Shown here: positions 26,596 to 39,214 of the stretch, one piece after another
How the letters are laid out: each line of letters opens with the position of its first letter
Position numbering within the stretch: the stretch's first letter is position 1
NCBI GenBank assembly: GCA_963978895.1
Contig: OZ022245.1
Location: forward strand, 17,788,414-17,852,413
Length of the DNA: 64,000 nt
Source of the DNA: Erpobdella octoculata
Lineage: Eukaryota; Annelida; Clitellata; Hirudinida; Erpobdellidae
Direction of reading: 5' to 3'
Program-made: the position numbers and the translations under genes
The notes under the pieces: model-generated
Seen by the model: only the letters and a program-made list of their open reading frames with translations
Database searches by the model: none
What the model was told of the DNA's origin: nothing

Positions 26596-29500
26596 ACCTT
26601 CAATAGCAGTTATTGAAAAAACCCCAACGAAAAAACCCAACATTTAATGGCTGATAATAAAAAAACCCACCTACGTAAAACCAATTTAAAAGCGTGTGAA
26701 GTTTTTCAGCCAGGCGCAAATGATTGAGCACGTTTTGGACCGGCCTTCTTAAAAACCAACCTTTAATGGCTTATACAGAAACGACTCACAAAAAAACAAC
26801 TTTTAATCGCTGATATTGAAAAAACCGCCAACGAAAAAAGCAGAAAAAAGTAATTTTGGCAAATAATGAAAAAACCCCCCTACTAATAAACACTCTTTAA
26901 AAAAACATTTAATGGCTGAAAATGAAAATCCGTCTATGAAAAAAACCCACATTCAATGGGTGATAATGGGAAAACCCCCCGATAAAACCAACCTTCAATG
27001 GCGGAGAATGAAAAACGACAACCGTTTACTTTATTTACCAGCACTTGACGCACGCTTCGCGCGCGAAGCGTGTGAGTTTTTACATATTAATAGTAAAAGT
27101 AGTCGCATTTAAATAGCACTATAAGCACAAAAACAACACCAATGCGCTAATATAGTAATGACTTTAAGCACGCTTCGCAAGCGAAGCGTGTGACTATTTT
27201 TGGCAGTAGCTGATGATTGTTCACTTGAAAATGTTTAGGAATGGTCTTCTCTTTGATTGGATGATTTTAGAAAATCTGCCTACAAAAAAAACCTTTAATG
27301 GGTGATATTGGTAAAAACAGCCTACGAAAAAACCCATATTTATTGGGTGATAGTGTAAAAGCCACCTACGAAAAAAACCTATATTGGATGTTTTTGGAAA
27401 AAACAGCCTACGAAAAACACCATATTTATTGGATGGTATCGGAAAACAGCCTACGAAAAAAAACAAACTGTAACGGCTAATATAGGAAAAAAACTCCAAC
27501 GGAAATAAAACTTTTATTGGGCAATATTTGAAAAACATCCTACGAAAAAACCCAACCTTTAATGTCTTATTATGAAAAAAACCGCCTACAAAAAAACTCA
27601 ACCTTCAATGGCTGATATTGGGAAAACCCGCCGGTGAATTATTTATTTTCAACGTGTTTATATTGAGTTATGACGTATGCTCAAAATATATCCGCAAAGC
27701 GTCGAACTTTCCAATAATAGAAATAATGTTAGCAATTATTACAATAAGAGGAATAATAATTGCAAAATAGTAAAATGTCGTTAATAATAATTTCATTAAA
27801 TATATCCGCAAAGCGTAGAACTTTCCAATAATAGAAATAATGTTAGCAATTATTACAATAAGAGGAATAATAATTGCAAAATAGTAAAATGTCGTTAATA
27901 ATAATTTCATTAAATATATCCGCAAAGCGTAGAACTTTCCAATAATAGGTAATTAATCTAAATTAGTTAATTTTCGTAAATAATAATATTATTAATAATT
28001 AAAATAAGAGGAATAATAATTGCAAATAGTAAAATGTCGTTAATAATAATTTCATTAAATGGATCCGCAAAGCATAGAACTTTCCAATAATAGGAATAAT
28101 AATAGCAAATTAGTTAATTTTCTTTATTAATAATATTATTAATAATTAAAATATTGGAATAATTTATATTTTCATATAATTATAATTGCGGAAACCCGCC
28201 GGCTTTCTACTTCGAAGATTTAATTATTTTCAACTTGTTTATATTGAAAGATGACGTACGATGCATTATATATATCCGCATAGCGTTAAACTTTCGCGGC
28301 TAATAACTTTTTATTTAAACATTTTAATAAAAAAGTGCCCTAACAAACCTTGTTCAGCGTCTCATAATCTATCAATGTGAGTTTTTTCAGACCTGCAGAT
28401 GGTAATCGGGTGACATACATAATACATAATACATATTACATCATTGCGCTTTTATTACTTTATTTATTTTCAACTTGTTTATATTGAGTGATTGATGACG
28501 TAATCTCATTTTTGGGAAAACCCGCTTTGAAAAATATTCTACTTCGCTTATTTGTTTATTTTCAATTTGTTTATAAGGTGTGATGACGTAATCCCAAAAT
28601 TAGAAAAACTCCGCCGAAGTAGTATACTTCGGTGATTTCTTTATTTTCAACTTGTTTATATTTAGTGATGACGTACGATGCATTATATATATCCGCAAAG
28701 CGTTAAACTTTCGCGGCTAATAACTTTTTATTTAAACATTTTTAACATAAAGTGGCTTAACAAATTGTGTTCAGCTTCTCATAATGTATCAACGTGAGTT
28801 TTTTCAAACCTGCAGATGCCAATCGGGTGACATACATATTACATCATTGCGCTTTTATGTTAGGACCAGCACTTGACGCACGCTTCGCGCGCGAAGCGTG
28901 TGAGTTTTTACATATTAATAGTAAAGGTAGTTGCACTCAAATAGCACTCTAAGCTCAAAAACAACACCAATGCGCTTATATAGTAATAACTTTACGCACG
29001 CTTCGCAAGCACAGCATGTGACTATTTCAGCCAGTAGTAGATGATTTTTCACTTTAAAACGTTTTGGAATGGTCTTCTAATTGATTGGATGATGTTGGAA
29101 AAATTGCCTACGAAAAAAACCTTAAATGGGCGATATTGGAAAAAATAGCCTACGAAAAAAAACACATTTATTGTGTGATAGGGAAAAAACCGAATACGAG
29201 AAAAAAACACATTTATTGTGTAATAGTTAAAAAACCGAATACGAAAAACACAATATTTATTGGATGTTATCGGGAAAAACAGCCTACGAAAAAAACATTT
29301 ATTGGGTGATCGTGAAAAAACCGCCTACGAAAAACACAATATTAAATGGATAGTATGGAAAACAGCAGCCTACGAAAAAAACAACGTAATTTGGGTGATA
29401 GGGAAAAAAGCCTAAGAAAAAAACCCAACCTTTAATGGCTGATAATGTAAAAAACCCCAACATTCAATGGCTGATATTGGGAAAACCCGCGATGTACTAC

Positions 29501-30139
29501 TTCGGTGATTTATTTATTTTCAACTTGTTTATATTGAGATATGAGGTATGCTCAAAATATATTCGCAAAGCGTCGAACTTTCCAATAATAGGAATATTAT
29601 TAGCAAATTAGTTAATAATTCTAAATAATAATATTATTAATAATTAAAATAAGAGGAATAATAATTAAAAAATAAAAAAATGTCGTTAATAATATTTTTA
29701 TTAAATATATCCGCAAAGCGTCGAACTTTCCAATAATAAGAATAATATTAGCAAAATAGTTAATCTTCGTTAATAATAATTTTAACAAAAAAGTGCCCTA
29801 ACAAACCGTGTTCAGCGTCTCATAATCTATCAACGTGAGTTTTTTCAGACCTATAGATGCTAATCGGGTGACATAATACATAATATATAATACATCATTG
29901 CGCTTTTATGTTAGGACCAGCAGTTGACGCACGCTTCGCGCGCGAAGCGTGTGAGTTTTTACATATTAAAAAAACCAACAACTAAAAAAAAATTGCTTAT
30001 AGTGATAAAACAAAAAACCTTTCAATGACCGATATTTAAGAAAACGCCTTTAATGGCTGATATTAAAAAAAACAGCCTTTAATGGTTGATGATGACAAAA
30101 AAGGACTTGCCTTTTTTTGATAGGAAAGCAATCGAAGTT

Positions 30140-30245
30140 TTTAAGTTTCACTTCTACTTTATATAGCGTTTGCTTTCAAAGTTACAGAAAGAAATTGGCA
30201 TGTTCTTGTGGCCCTCGATTCTCACCCGATGTCCAAAACCAATAT
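30140..30245 (-). pseudogene. Second helicase C-terminal fragment
   Basis: The minus strand here resembles part of the neighbouring helicase gene around 30740-30790 (FxxRVRIExHKNxPxSF), with differences. It is a broken duplicate of the helicase region before the motif VI-type C terminus. Too short and diverged to say more. Confidence 0.45.
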
Positions 30246-30514
30246 TATTACCATTGTTCATTTAAAATAAAATAAAAACACTTGCTACAAATCTCAAATT
30301 TTTTTGGACAAGTCAATAGAATAATAGTACAATTTAAAGCCTAAGTATGCACTAAGCATATCAGTAAAGCAAGACAATAGATTATATTGTTGAAACGGAT
30401 TTCAATAGGCGAGGAGGTCCATAAAATGGTGCAGGAGAAGTTGAGGCCAATTACCGTGGGCGTTCGACGTGATAAACTGCGAAGTGGTGAGAATAAAATC
30501 GATTTAAGTGACGA

Positions 30515-31700
30515 TCACAGAATAGACTTGTACACGATGTTAGTGCATCTGCCATTCATAATAGGATTCAGTTTGACGGTCAGACTTTTCCAGTTGCGAA
30601 CACGCGAGATACCCACGTACAACTGCCCATGCGAAAAGCACTCGCAGCTGTCTAATTTCAATCCGACTTTATCTAGCGTTTGTCCTTGCGACTTGTTAAC
30701 AGTCATGGCAAAGGCCAAGCGAACTGGGAACTGCTTCCGGTAAAAAGAAACCGGCAAGTTTTTGTGGCACTCGATTCTCACTCGAGGCACAAACACTATA
30801 TCGCCGGAGTTTTCTCCACAGATTATCTTGCACTTGAGTACGTTAGGTGCCAGCTCTAGCACTTGCATTCGGGTTCCATTGCACAGTCCTGACGATATGT
30901 CTAAATTTCTGACCAACATAACCATAGCGTTTTTCTTCAATCGCAATTCGTGCTTTGGAAGTCCAGTCGGATTGAGCGTGTTGAGCAATTCGACAACATA
31001 TTCGTGTCTTTTGTTGTCTTCTTCGCATAACTCATCCAAGCTGAGGTACGTACGAGTTTCGCCCTCAAGCAAATTTAAGGCCACTTCGTTTAGCTTGTCG
31101 ACCTCTTTGTTGGTTATCGCCAACACGGCAGATTTCCACATGGACAAAATGTTTTGCGTTGTGATCTTATCCGCAAACACTTTTTGCATCAAATCGCCGT
31201 CATATTGACACATTTCAGGTATAAAAACTTTATCTTCGGTGTCGTTCATTAGGCCTTCGCCAATGTTTAAAATGTCTGCTGCAAAATCTGCATCATCAGC
31301 ACGCATGTTCTTTGAAAGCGTAAAGATCTGGAATTGTGACCACAGTTCACTTCCTTTCAAGGAAATAGCCAAAAGCTGTTGAGGGCTGGCATATTCTTTG
31401 ATTGGAAGTGTTTGACGAAAATCGCCTCCAAACAAAACAATCTTTCCGCCGAACGGTACATCTTCTACTTCGGTAATGAAGCGCAGAGTTTGGTCAATGA
31501 TGTTCAACACGTTAAGCGAGACCATTAAAGCTTCATCAATGATGAATACATCAGTGCATATAGCATCGAATTGGCACGGGAGGTGCCTTTCTCTATTCCA
31601 GAAGTCGTGAACTGATCAACATTAATACCAATGTTGAAGCTCGTGTGAATCGTTCGACCGTTCGGCAAGAGATTTGCAGCAATTCCAGTGTAAGCCATGT
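30515..31700 (-). pseudogene. Pif1-like helicase of a Helitron-type element, broken
   Basis: The main open segment (31525-30515, 336 codons) carries Pif1-family motifs: GGKIVLFGGDFRQTLPI (GDxxQ motif), LSKNMRA, and near the end LAFAMTVNKSQGQTLDKVGL and GQLYVGISRVRNW, typical of the last helicase motifs of Helitron Rep-helicases and Pif1. Upstream in frame is the Walker B-type FIIDEALMVS, and before a frameshift near 31560-31580 a piece with GIAANLLPNGRTIH. Walker A and any Rep/HUH domain are missing. It sits inside the repeat megacluster, with unit sequence on both sides. Helitron helicases unwind DNA for rolling-circle transposition. A captured host Pif1 is a less likely alternative because no host introns or flanks are seen. 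Confidence 0.75.
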
Positions 31701-34472
31701 TCATAACCGTCCTATGTTGTTTTCAAGTCGTTCATATCGATTATCATTAATTTTTATTATCAAACGGCTATTTTCCTTAAACCTGTTTATAGGAGAAATT
31801 ACGAAAATACGGCAGTTGACGTTCGAGTAATTGTGTATATTGCATTTGTGAATTATGACGTACATTAACCTATATACCGATCTTTCACGGCTAAGAAGAA
31901 AATAAATACTGAGTGATGACGTACGATACATTATATATATCCGCAAAGCGTTAAACTTTCGCGGCTAATAACTTTTTATTTAAACATTTTAACAAAAAAG
32001 TGCCCTAACAAACCTTGTTCAGCGTCTCATAATCTATCAACGTGAGTTTTTTCAGACCTTCAGATGCAAATCGGGTGACATACATATTACATCATTGCGC
32101 TTTTATAGTAGGGAACCAGCACTTGACGCAAGCTTCGCGCTCGAAGCGTGTGAGTTTTTACATATTAATAGTAAAAGTAGTCGCACTTAAATAGCACTCT
32201 AAGCACAAAAACAACACCAATGCGCTAATATAGTAATAACTTTAAGCACGCTTCGCAAGCGAAGCGTGTGACTAAAATAGTTAGTAGCAGATGATTTTTC
32301 ACTTGGACACGTTTTGGAATGGTATTCTATTTGATTGGATGATTTAGGAAAAATGCCTACGTAAAAAAAACCTTAAATGGTCGATTTGGAAAAAACAGCC
32401 TACGAAAAAATTTATGTCAAATGGGTGATAGTGAAAAATCCCCCTATGAAAAACACTATTTTTTTGATGGTATCGGAAAAACAGCCTACGAAAAAAACAA
32501 CATTTATTTGGTGATAGTGAAAAAACCGCCTACGAAATGAACAATATATTTTGGGTGATGGTGAAAAAAAAGCTATTAAAAAAAGCCTAAGAAACAACCC
32601 AACTTTAAATGGCTGATAATGAAAAAAAACGCCCACAAAAAACCCAATCTTCAATGGCTGATATTGGGAAAACCCGCCGATGTACTACTTCGGTGATTTA
32701 TTTATTTTCAACTTGTTTATAATGAGTTATGACGTCTGCTCAAATTATATTCGCAAAGCGTTAAACTTTCGCCGCTAATGACTTTTTATTTAATATATTA
32801 ATATATTATATATAATGTATTAAAATAAATAATGTCGTTAATTATAATTTCCTTAAATATATCCACAAAGCATCGAACTTTCCATTAATAAGAATAATAT
32901 TAGCAAATTAGTTAATTTTCGTTATTAATAATTAAAATAAGAGGAATAATAATTGCAAAATAGTAAAATGTCGTTAATAATAATTTCATTAAATGTATCC
33001 GCAAAGCGTCGAACTTTCCAATAATCGGAATAATATTAGCAAAATAGTTAATCTTCGTTAATAATAATAATTAAAATAAGAGGAATAATAATTGCAAAAA
33101 TAGTAAATTGTCGTTAATAATAATTTACAGCTTGTTTAAAATTGGGAAAAACCCGCCGACTACTACTTCGGTGATTTATTTATTTTCAACTTGTTCGTAT
33201 TGAAAGATGACGTACGATGCATTATATATATCCGCAAAGCGTTAAACTTTCGCGGCTAATAACTTTTTATTTAAACATTCTAACAAAAAAGTGCCCTAAC
33301 AAACCGTGTTCAGCGTCTCATAATCTATCAACGTGAGTTTTTTCAGATCTGCAGATGCTAATCGGGTGACATACATAATACATACATCATTGCGCTTTTA
33401 TAGTAGGGACCAGCACTTGACGCACGCTTCGCGCGCCAAGCGTGTGAGTTTTTACATATTAATAGTAAAGGTAGTCGCACTCAAATCGCCTACAAAAAAA
33501 CCCGACCTTCAATGGCTGATATTGGGAAAACCCGCCGCTGTACATTGAGTTATGGCATATGCTCAAAATATATCCGCAAAGCGTCGAACTTTCCAATAAT
33601 AGGAATAATATTAGCAAATTAGTTAATTTTCCTAAATAATAATATTATTAATAATTACAAAATAGAAAAATGTCATTAATAATAATTTCATTAAATATCT
33701 CCGCAATGCGTCGGACTTTCCAATAATAGGAATAATATTACCAAAATAGTTAATGTTCGTTAATAATAATAAATAAAATAAGAAGAATAATAATTGCAAA
33801 ATAGTAAATTGTCGTTAATAATAATTTACAGCTTGTTTAAAATTGGGAAAAACCGGCCGACTACTACTTCGGTGATTTATTTATTTTCAACTTGTTTATA
33901 TTGAAAGATGACGTACGATGCATTATATATATATATCCGCAAAGTGTTAAACTTTCGCGGCTAGAAACTTTTTATTTAAACATTTTAACAAAAAAGTGCC
34001 CTAACAAACCGTGTTCAGCGTTTCATAATCTATAAACGTGTGTTTTCTTCAGACCTGCAGATGCTAATCGGGTGACATAATACATACATCATTGCGCTTT
34101 TATGTTAGGGATATTATTTATACTTTTTAGGGCGCAAGAAAAACGTTGTTTTTTAATGTATTTTTATAATGTAAAAATTGGATTCGTCGCAAAGATCGGC
34201 CGTTTCGTCGCGTTCTGGGCCGTTTCGTCGCAGGGTACATTTTCGTCGCGACATTGCAACGAAACTTCCCAGCTTACGACGAAACGGCCCAGAACGCGAC
34301 GAAACGGGCGACCTTTGCGATGAAAAGTCTAACAATTTCGGTGAGCAGTTTTCCGCTGAATGGCCAAACAGATGGCCACCCTATTGCCAAAGACCACTAG
34401 ACCGCCGAATGCAAGAGGAATTCCGCAATCTGCACGAGCCATGTCATTACAACAGGTTTCTACACGCTTCCT

Positions 34473-34651
34473 ACCGTTTTCTTTCTTATGATAGTTTATA
34501 GTCCTTCACACCAAGTGTTATAAGACTGAATTGGCTGTATTTAGGAAGCACATAAGTACTTCCTGTCGTGGATCAAAGTTTGATCCTTTTAACTGTCCCT
34601 CCTCCTTTATCCAGGCTTGGGACTGGCTCGCAATTAGCGAGGCGGAGTTGT
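34473..34651 (-). mobile_element. Poly-A SINE-like retroposon, copy 2
   Basis: Poly-T-type tail at left, CTGGCTCGCAATTAGC and GAGGCGGAGTTG at right. CTTCCTACCG borders both sides, a plausible target duplication within the MULE. Confidence 0.75.
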
Positions 34652-34660
34652 CTTCCTACC

Positions 34661-34839
34661 GTTTTTTTTTTTATAATAGTTTAAAGTCCTTTACACCAAG
34701 TGTTATAAGACTGAATTGGCTGTATTTAGAAAGCACATAAGTACTTCCTGTCGTGCATCAAAGTTTGATCCTTTCAACTGTCCCTCCTCCTTTATCCAGG
34801 CTTGGGACTGGCTCGAAATTAGCGAGGCGGAGTTGTCTT
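34661..34839 (-). mobile_element. Poly-A SINE-like retroposon, copy 3 (adjacent to copy 2)
   Basis: Nearly identical to copy 2 and separated from it only by CTTCCTACCG; the same word (as CTTCCTGCCG) follows on the right. Two insertions into the same site, or a duplication of one insertion. Confidence 0.75.
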
Positions 34840-35117
34840 CCTGCCGTTGCAACTGGGTTGTATTTATGCCATGCTGCAATACCAGACAAAGGTGTCGGAT
34901 TAAATGAAAGTCGTTTTGTTATATTTGCCAGGGGAATTTGATTTTTATCGCTACGCGGCCCTATAATTCTAAAACGATATTAGTTGCTAATTAGCCTCAA
35001 ATTTCTAGAGTATAGTCATAATTTAAATTAAATTGAGAATATTAAAAAGAAAACCAAATAAACAGCCCATTTAATGAAAACTTAGTAATTCAAATAACAC
35101 AAAATCATAATAATAAC

Positions 35118-35335
35118 CCATCGCCGTTTAATGTTGTGACATCAGAGGTGGGTTTAGTGTAGACGTCTAATTGTAGCCGACTATCGATTTGAGAGACGAG
35201 AATATCGAGAAAGGGAAGCTGGTTTTTTATGTCGCAGAGTTAATAGGTAAATTGGAGTACGCTGTTAGCTACGAGGGCGATCTTCAACAGCTTAAGATCG
35301 CTTAAATCGTCGACCACTGTTACTCTTTCTTATTT
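35118..35335 (-). pseudogene. Penelope-like reverse transcriptase fragment
   Basis: Minus-strand reading in one frame gives ...ANSVLQFTY, a stop, then LCDIKNQLPFLDILVSQI and LQLDVYTKPTSDVTTLNG. This is the conserved segment after the RT catalytic box in Penelope-like elements (FTxE....LPFLDxxV....YxKPT); the same segment occurs at 50.5 kb. It has an in-frame TAA and is cut off by the MULE copy at the left. Confidence 0.75.
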
Positions 35336-35339
35336 ATAC

Positions 35340-35867
35340 TTCATTAGTTTGTACACGCCCGCGCCATACACCATTTGTACACCTATAAATTCCACCAATT
35401 CTACCTACAAGACATTTCTCGTACACTATCTCCCCTTCCCATATTCGTACACACACCTACAACTACAGTTATTCACCTTGTCTATCTCACCTTTCAGTTG
35501 TCGCGTTCGTGCCTTATCGCCACTCGTTTACTTAATTTGAAGTAATCTCGTTTTTGTTTTACTTTTGCAATCTAATGGAATTTAATTTAATTTGTTTCGA
35601 ACTCTAATGGAATTTAATTTAACTTGTTTTGATTCGTCTTGCTTCCATTTCTTATTTTACGCTGACTTTCAGTTTATTACTTTGGAATCTGAAGATGGAA
35701 AAGAATTTCCGAAACTGCAGTAGGCCAAATAAAACATCTGAAACAAGTCTCACGTCTTTCAATTACCGCAAAATCGAGGGCACCATAAAAAAATTGATAA
35801 ACGCCAAGTGGGCCATAGTTTTTAACAGAGTGTGCTTAAAAAAAATATTACGCCAAACTACGCTCGA
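35340..35867 (+). mobile_element. Penelope-like element 3' region with ribozyme and ORF-start remnant
   Basis: A plus-strand PLE terminal region: AT- and CTAC-rich untranslated DNA (35340-35680), a hammerhead motif (35681-35729), then a frame reading KIEGTIKKLINAKWAIVFNR and VCLKK up to a (TA)n run at 35868. The NAKW..VFN..CL motif recurs after the ribozyme in five PLE copies in this window. It lies head-to-head with the RT fragment at 35118-35335. Confidence 0.65.
35681..35729 (+). ncRNA. Hammerhead ribozyme motif (PLE), core intact
   Basis: Core CTGAAGA (variable position 7 = A) and GAAA are intact. Stem II GGAAA/TTTCC with loop AGAA; stem III is the short palindrome ACTGCAGT; cleavage site UA. 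Stem I pairs TTTGG with CCAAA beyond unpaired bases next to the core. Short stem III is typical of PLE hammerheads, which are thought to work as dimers. Confidence 0.65.
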
Positions 35868-36268
<401 letters not shown>

Positions 36269-36270
36269 GG

Positions 36271-37025
36271 AAACATAGCGTTGATATGTTTTTACGAGCC
36301 ACATATATCAGAAACTTGGATGGCTTACAATCCACCACGAAATAACGCAAATATAAATGTCTCAACTTCAGACTCGAACCCACGACTGTCGGATCGGCAA
36401 CACCGCCTCGCATCATGCCAACTACCTTACCATCTGCGCCACTTCCACCGCCAAAAAACAGTGGTTGTTAAGCGCTTTTGTTGGGGTATGTTGAACACAA
36501 CACTCGACTATGAATGGGTACGAATCAATGCTCGATAGTATATATAAGTTGGACGGCTAACATTCCGTCACTAGCTAATTTAATAGCTATCGAGGATATA
36601 TGTTTTATGATATATATTATAAGGAAACATAGCGTTGATATGTTTTTACGAGCCACATATATCAGAAACTTGGATGGCTTACAATCCACCACGAAATAAC
36701 GCAAATATAAATGTCTCAACTTCAGACTCGAACCCACGACTGTCGGATCGGCAACACCGCCTCGCATCATGCCAACTACCTTACCATCTGCGCCACTTCC
36801 ACCGCCAAAAAACAGTGGTTGTTAAGCGCTTTTGTTGGGGTATGTTGAACACAACACTCGACTATGAATGGGTACGAATCAATGCTCGATAGTATATATA
36901 AGTTGGACGGCTAACATTCCGTCACTAGCTAATTTAATAGCTATCGAGGATATATGTTTTATGATATATATTATAAGGAAACATAGCGTTGATATGTTTT
37001 TACGAGCCACATATATCAGAAACTT

Positions 37026-37027
<2 letters not shown>
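36271..37027 (-). mobile_element. tRNA-derived SINE family T1, 354-bp tandem repeat (2.1 copies)
   Basis: Two practically identical 354-bp units (36271-36624 and 36625-36978) plus the first 49 bp of a third. On the minus strand each holds tRNA-like promoter boxes: AGTGGCGCAGATGGTAAGG (box A) and GTGGGTTCGAGTCTG (box B), with a GGCGGTGTTGCCG hairpin between, like a long variable arm. Copies elsewhere: 39362-39742, 52522-52836 and 53000-53316. All adjoin TA-rich DNA. Confidence 0.7.
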
Positions 37028-37058
<31 letters not shown>

Positions 37059-37063
<5 letters not shown>

Positions 37064-38442
37064 GGATAAATTTTTTAGGTCTCGGTTCGGCCCGTCGACA
37101 ACTTGGCCCAGCCCGTTTCAAAAACCGAAATTCCTGGCCCGGTACGGCCGTCTAATATGGGCCCGGCCCGTTTTTACAGGCCTAGAAGTTCTATATACTT
37201 GATGAAAAACTTCGGCCCGTTCCACCTTGACTTCAGGTTTAGCCGGGCCCGTCTGAACACCCTAAAATCACTAAAATGTCTATATACTTGGTTAAAAATC
37301 TCGGCCCGTCCCACTTTGATTTTAGGTTTAGGCAGGATCGTAGGAAGACCCTAAAATAACGGCTTGGCCCGTCCGTCCGGGGATAAACTGAACTCATCTA
37401 CTTTTAACCGGCACAAAACCTCAAAATACTAATTTTCACATCTGTAGCACTTACAGTTTTTGAGTAGCAGTGATTTTAAAATCAAATAACCCTTTTTCCA
37501 CTTCACATTTGAGGTCCTGAAAACCAAATTTAAAAAAAATGGTGAAACACGTATTTCATTATTTTAGAGTAGAAGCTAAGTATTAATTGTTACATCTGTA
37601 GCAATTACAGTGGTTGAGTAGCAGTTACTTTAAAAACGAAATAACCCTATTTTCCACCCCATATTTGAAGTCCTGGAAATCAAATTTTCGAAAAATGGTG
37701 AAACACGTATATCATTATTTTTAGAGTAGAAACTAAATACTAATTTTTACTTTTGTAGCATTCACAGTTTTTGAGTAGCAGCTAAGTTAAAAACCAAGTA
37801 ATCCTATTGTCCACCCCACATTTAAGGTCCTGGAAACCAAATTTGTAAAAAATGGTGAAGCACGTATATCTTTATTTTTAGAATAGAAACTAAATACTAA
37901 TTTTTACATCTGTGGTATTTACAGTTTTTGAGTAGCAGTTACTTTAAAAAACAAATAACCCTAATTTTTACCCCATATTTGAAGTCCTGGAAACCAAATT
38001 TTCCAAAAAATGCTAAAACACGTATTTCATTATTTTTGGAGTAGAAACTAAATACTAATTTTTACTCCTGTAGCATTCACAGTTTTTGATTAGCAGCTAT
38101 TTTAAAAACCAAATAACCCAATTTTCCAGCCCACATTTGAGGTCCGGGAAACTGAATTTTCAAAAATGGTGAAACACGTATCTTTTTATTTTTCAAGAAG
38201 AATCTATATACCAAATTTCAAAATCTTCTCATTTTTGGTTTTCGAGATATGTGTTTTAGAAAAAAGTTTCTTCCCTTCAGAAGCAAAATTTTCAAAAATC
38301 CTTTCTTAGTGGATGCTTAACGTAATAAAAGTAATATAAGTTCCAAATTTCACGTTCCTAGGATGAGGCGTTTGAGCTCGGCGTTGATTAATATTGATTA
38401 TCAGTCAGTCAGTCAGGACATGTTCTTTTATATATATATAGA
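37059..38442 (-). mobile_element. Non-autonomous Helitron, third copy, 3'-truncated
   Basis: Same family as 16957-19912, with the TC end at 38441-38442. The CTAG end is missing: the element begins at GCACGGATAAAT directly after a (TA)n run, so the last 60-100 bp were lost. Internal 157-bp repeats are present. Confidence 0.8.
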
Positions 38443-38447
38443 TATAT

Positions 38448-38645
<198 letters not shown>

Positions 38646-38945
38646 GCAAAGTGAAACACTGCGTTGAAACGTTTCAAGAGCCTACAAATAGGAGGACTAA
38701 CTGTCACCACAACTAACGTAAATATTTATAAGACTCTACTAGGAATCGAACCCACGTGTCTACGGCATCACCGCCTCGCCTAAATGCAAGCGCCCTTACC
38801 AACTGAGCCACCGACCATCACCAAAAAAATGATGGCTAGAAGTCTCAGTCTTTCGGAGCTACTTAACATTAGACTACGACTATGATAGGCTCGGAACTCC
38901 TTACTTCGGCTCGACTCGACAGCTAGACTGCTGCCAGATAGGTAA
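38646..38945 (-). mobile_element. tRNA-derived SINE family T2, copy 1
   Basis: On the minus strand GGTGGCTCAGTTGGTAAGG (box A) and GTGGGTTCGATTCCTAG (box B) are spaced as in a tRNA. The segment between includes a plausible anticodon arm (CTTGC/GCGAG with a 7-nt loop) and a hairpin resembling a type II variable arm. The remainder is tRNA-unrelated. A functional tRNA is unlikely: the acceptor stem does not pair and the family is repeated. Confidence 0.65.
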
Positions 38946-38946
38946 T

Positions 38947-39214
38947 TATATGCGAAGTGAAACACTGCGTTGAAATGTTTCAAGAGCCTACAAATAGGAT
39001 GACTAACTGACACCACAAGTAACGCAAATATTTATAAGACTCTACTAGGAATCGAACCCACGTGTCTACGGCAACACCGCCTCGCCTAAATGCAAAGACT
39101 GAGACTTCTAGCCATCATTTTTTCGGTGATGGCCGGTGGCTCAGTTTGTAAGAGCGCTTGCATTTAGGCGAGGCGGTGTTGCCGTAGACACGTGGGTTCG
39201 ATTCCTAGTAGAGT

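Larger units (their letters stand above)
12653..34130. repeat. 21-kb repeat megacluster of a composite unit (satellite or Helitron-derived)
   Basis: About 13 copies of one composite unit fill this span. Module order is: (1) GATGACGTACGATGCATTAT, TATCCGCAAAGCGTTAAAC and AGTGCCCTAACAAACC (starts near 12847, 14103, 15655, 20372, 24077, 25348, 25620, 28250, 28667, 31915, 33206, 33907; a partial at 29780); (2) two GC-rich hairpins built on CACGCTTCGCG; (3) blocks of a roughly 35-bp minisatellite around CAGCCTACGAAAAAA; (4) ACTTCGGTGATTTATTTATT; (5) AT-rich AATAATAGGAATAATATTAG arrays. Units differ in length (about 0.3-4 kb) by deletion, duplication and insertion. Minus-strand open frames rich in FFVG/FFRR are translations of the minisatellite, not genes. 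Inserted within are Helitrons, a poly-A retroposon, a telomere-like array and a helicase pseudogene. Confidence 0.85.
34187..35117 (-). mobile_element. Second MULE copy, truncated and carrying two SINE insertions
   Basis: 34187-34470 matches the TIR of the 6.1-kb MULE (CGTCGCA-rich, then ACCACTAGACCGCCGAATGC). 34850-35117 matches the inverted inner TIR and adjacent interior (7200-7440) in opposite orientation. Between them lie two poly-A SINE copies. The copy has no transposase and stops abruptly at a Penelope-like fragment. Confidence 0.75.

Noticed and set aside
30387..31208. Plus-strand frames opposite the helicase
   Set aside because: Shadows of the minus-strand helicase; no domains.
20821..32654. 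Minus-strand frames rich in FFVG, FFRR and HYQPL
   Set aside because: They follow the CCTACGAAAAA minisatellite, shift frame freely and appear in every block.
12653..34130. CRISPR-like array
   Set aside because: Repeats are long and modular, spacers are not unique, and the genome is eukaryotic.
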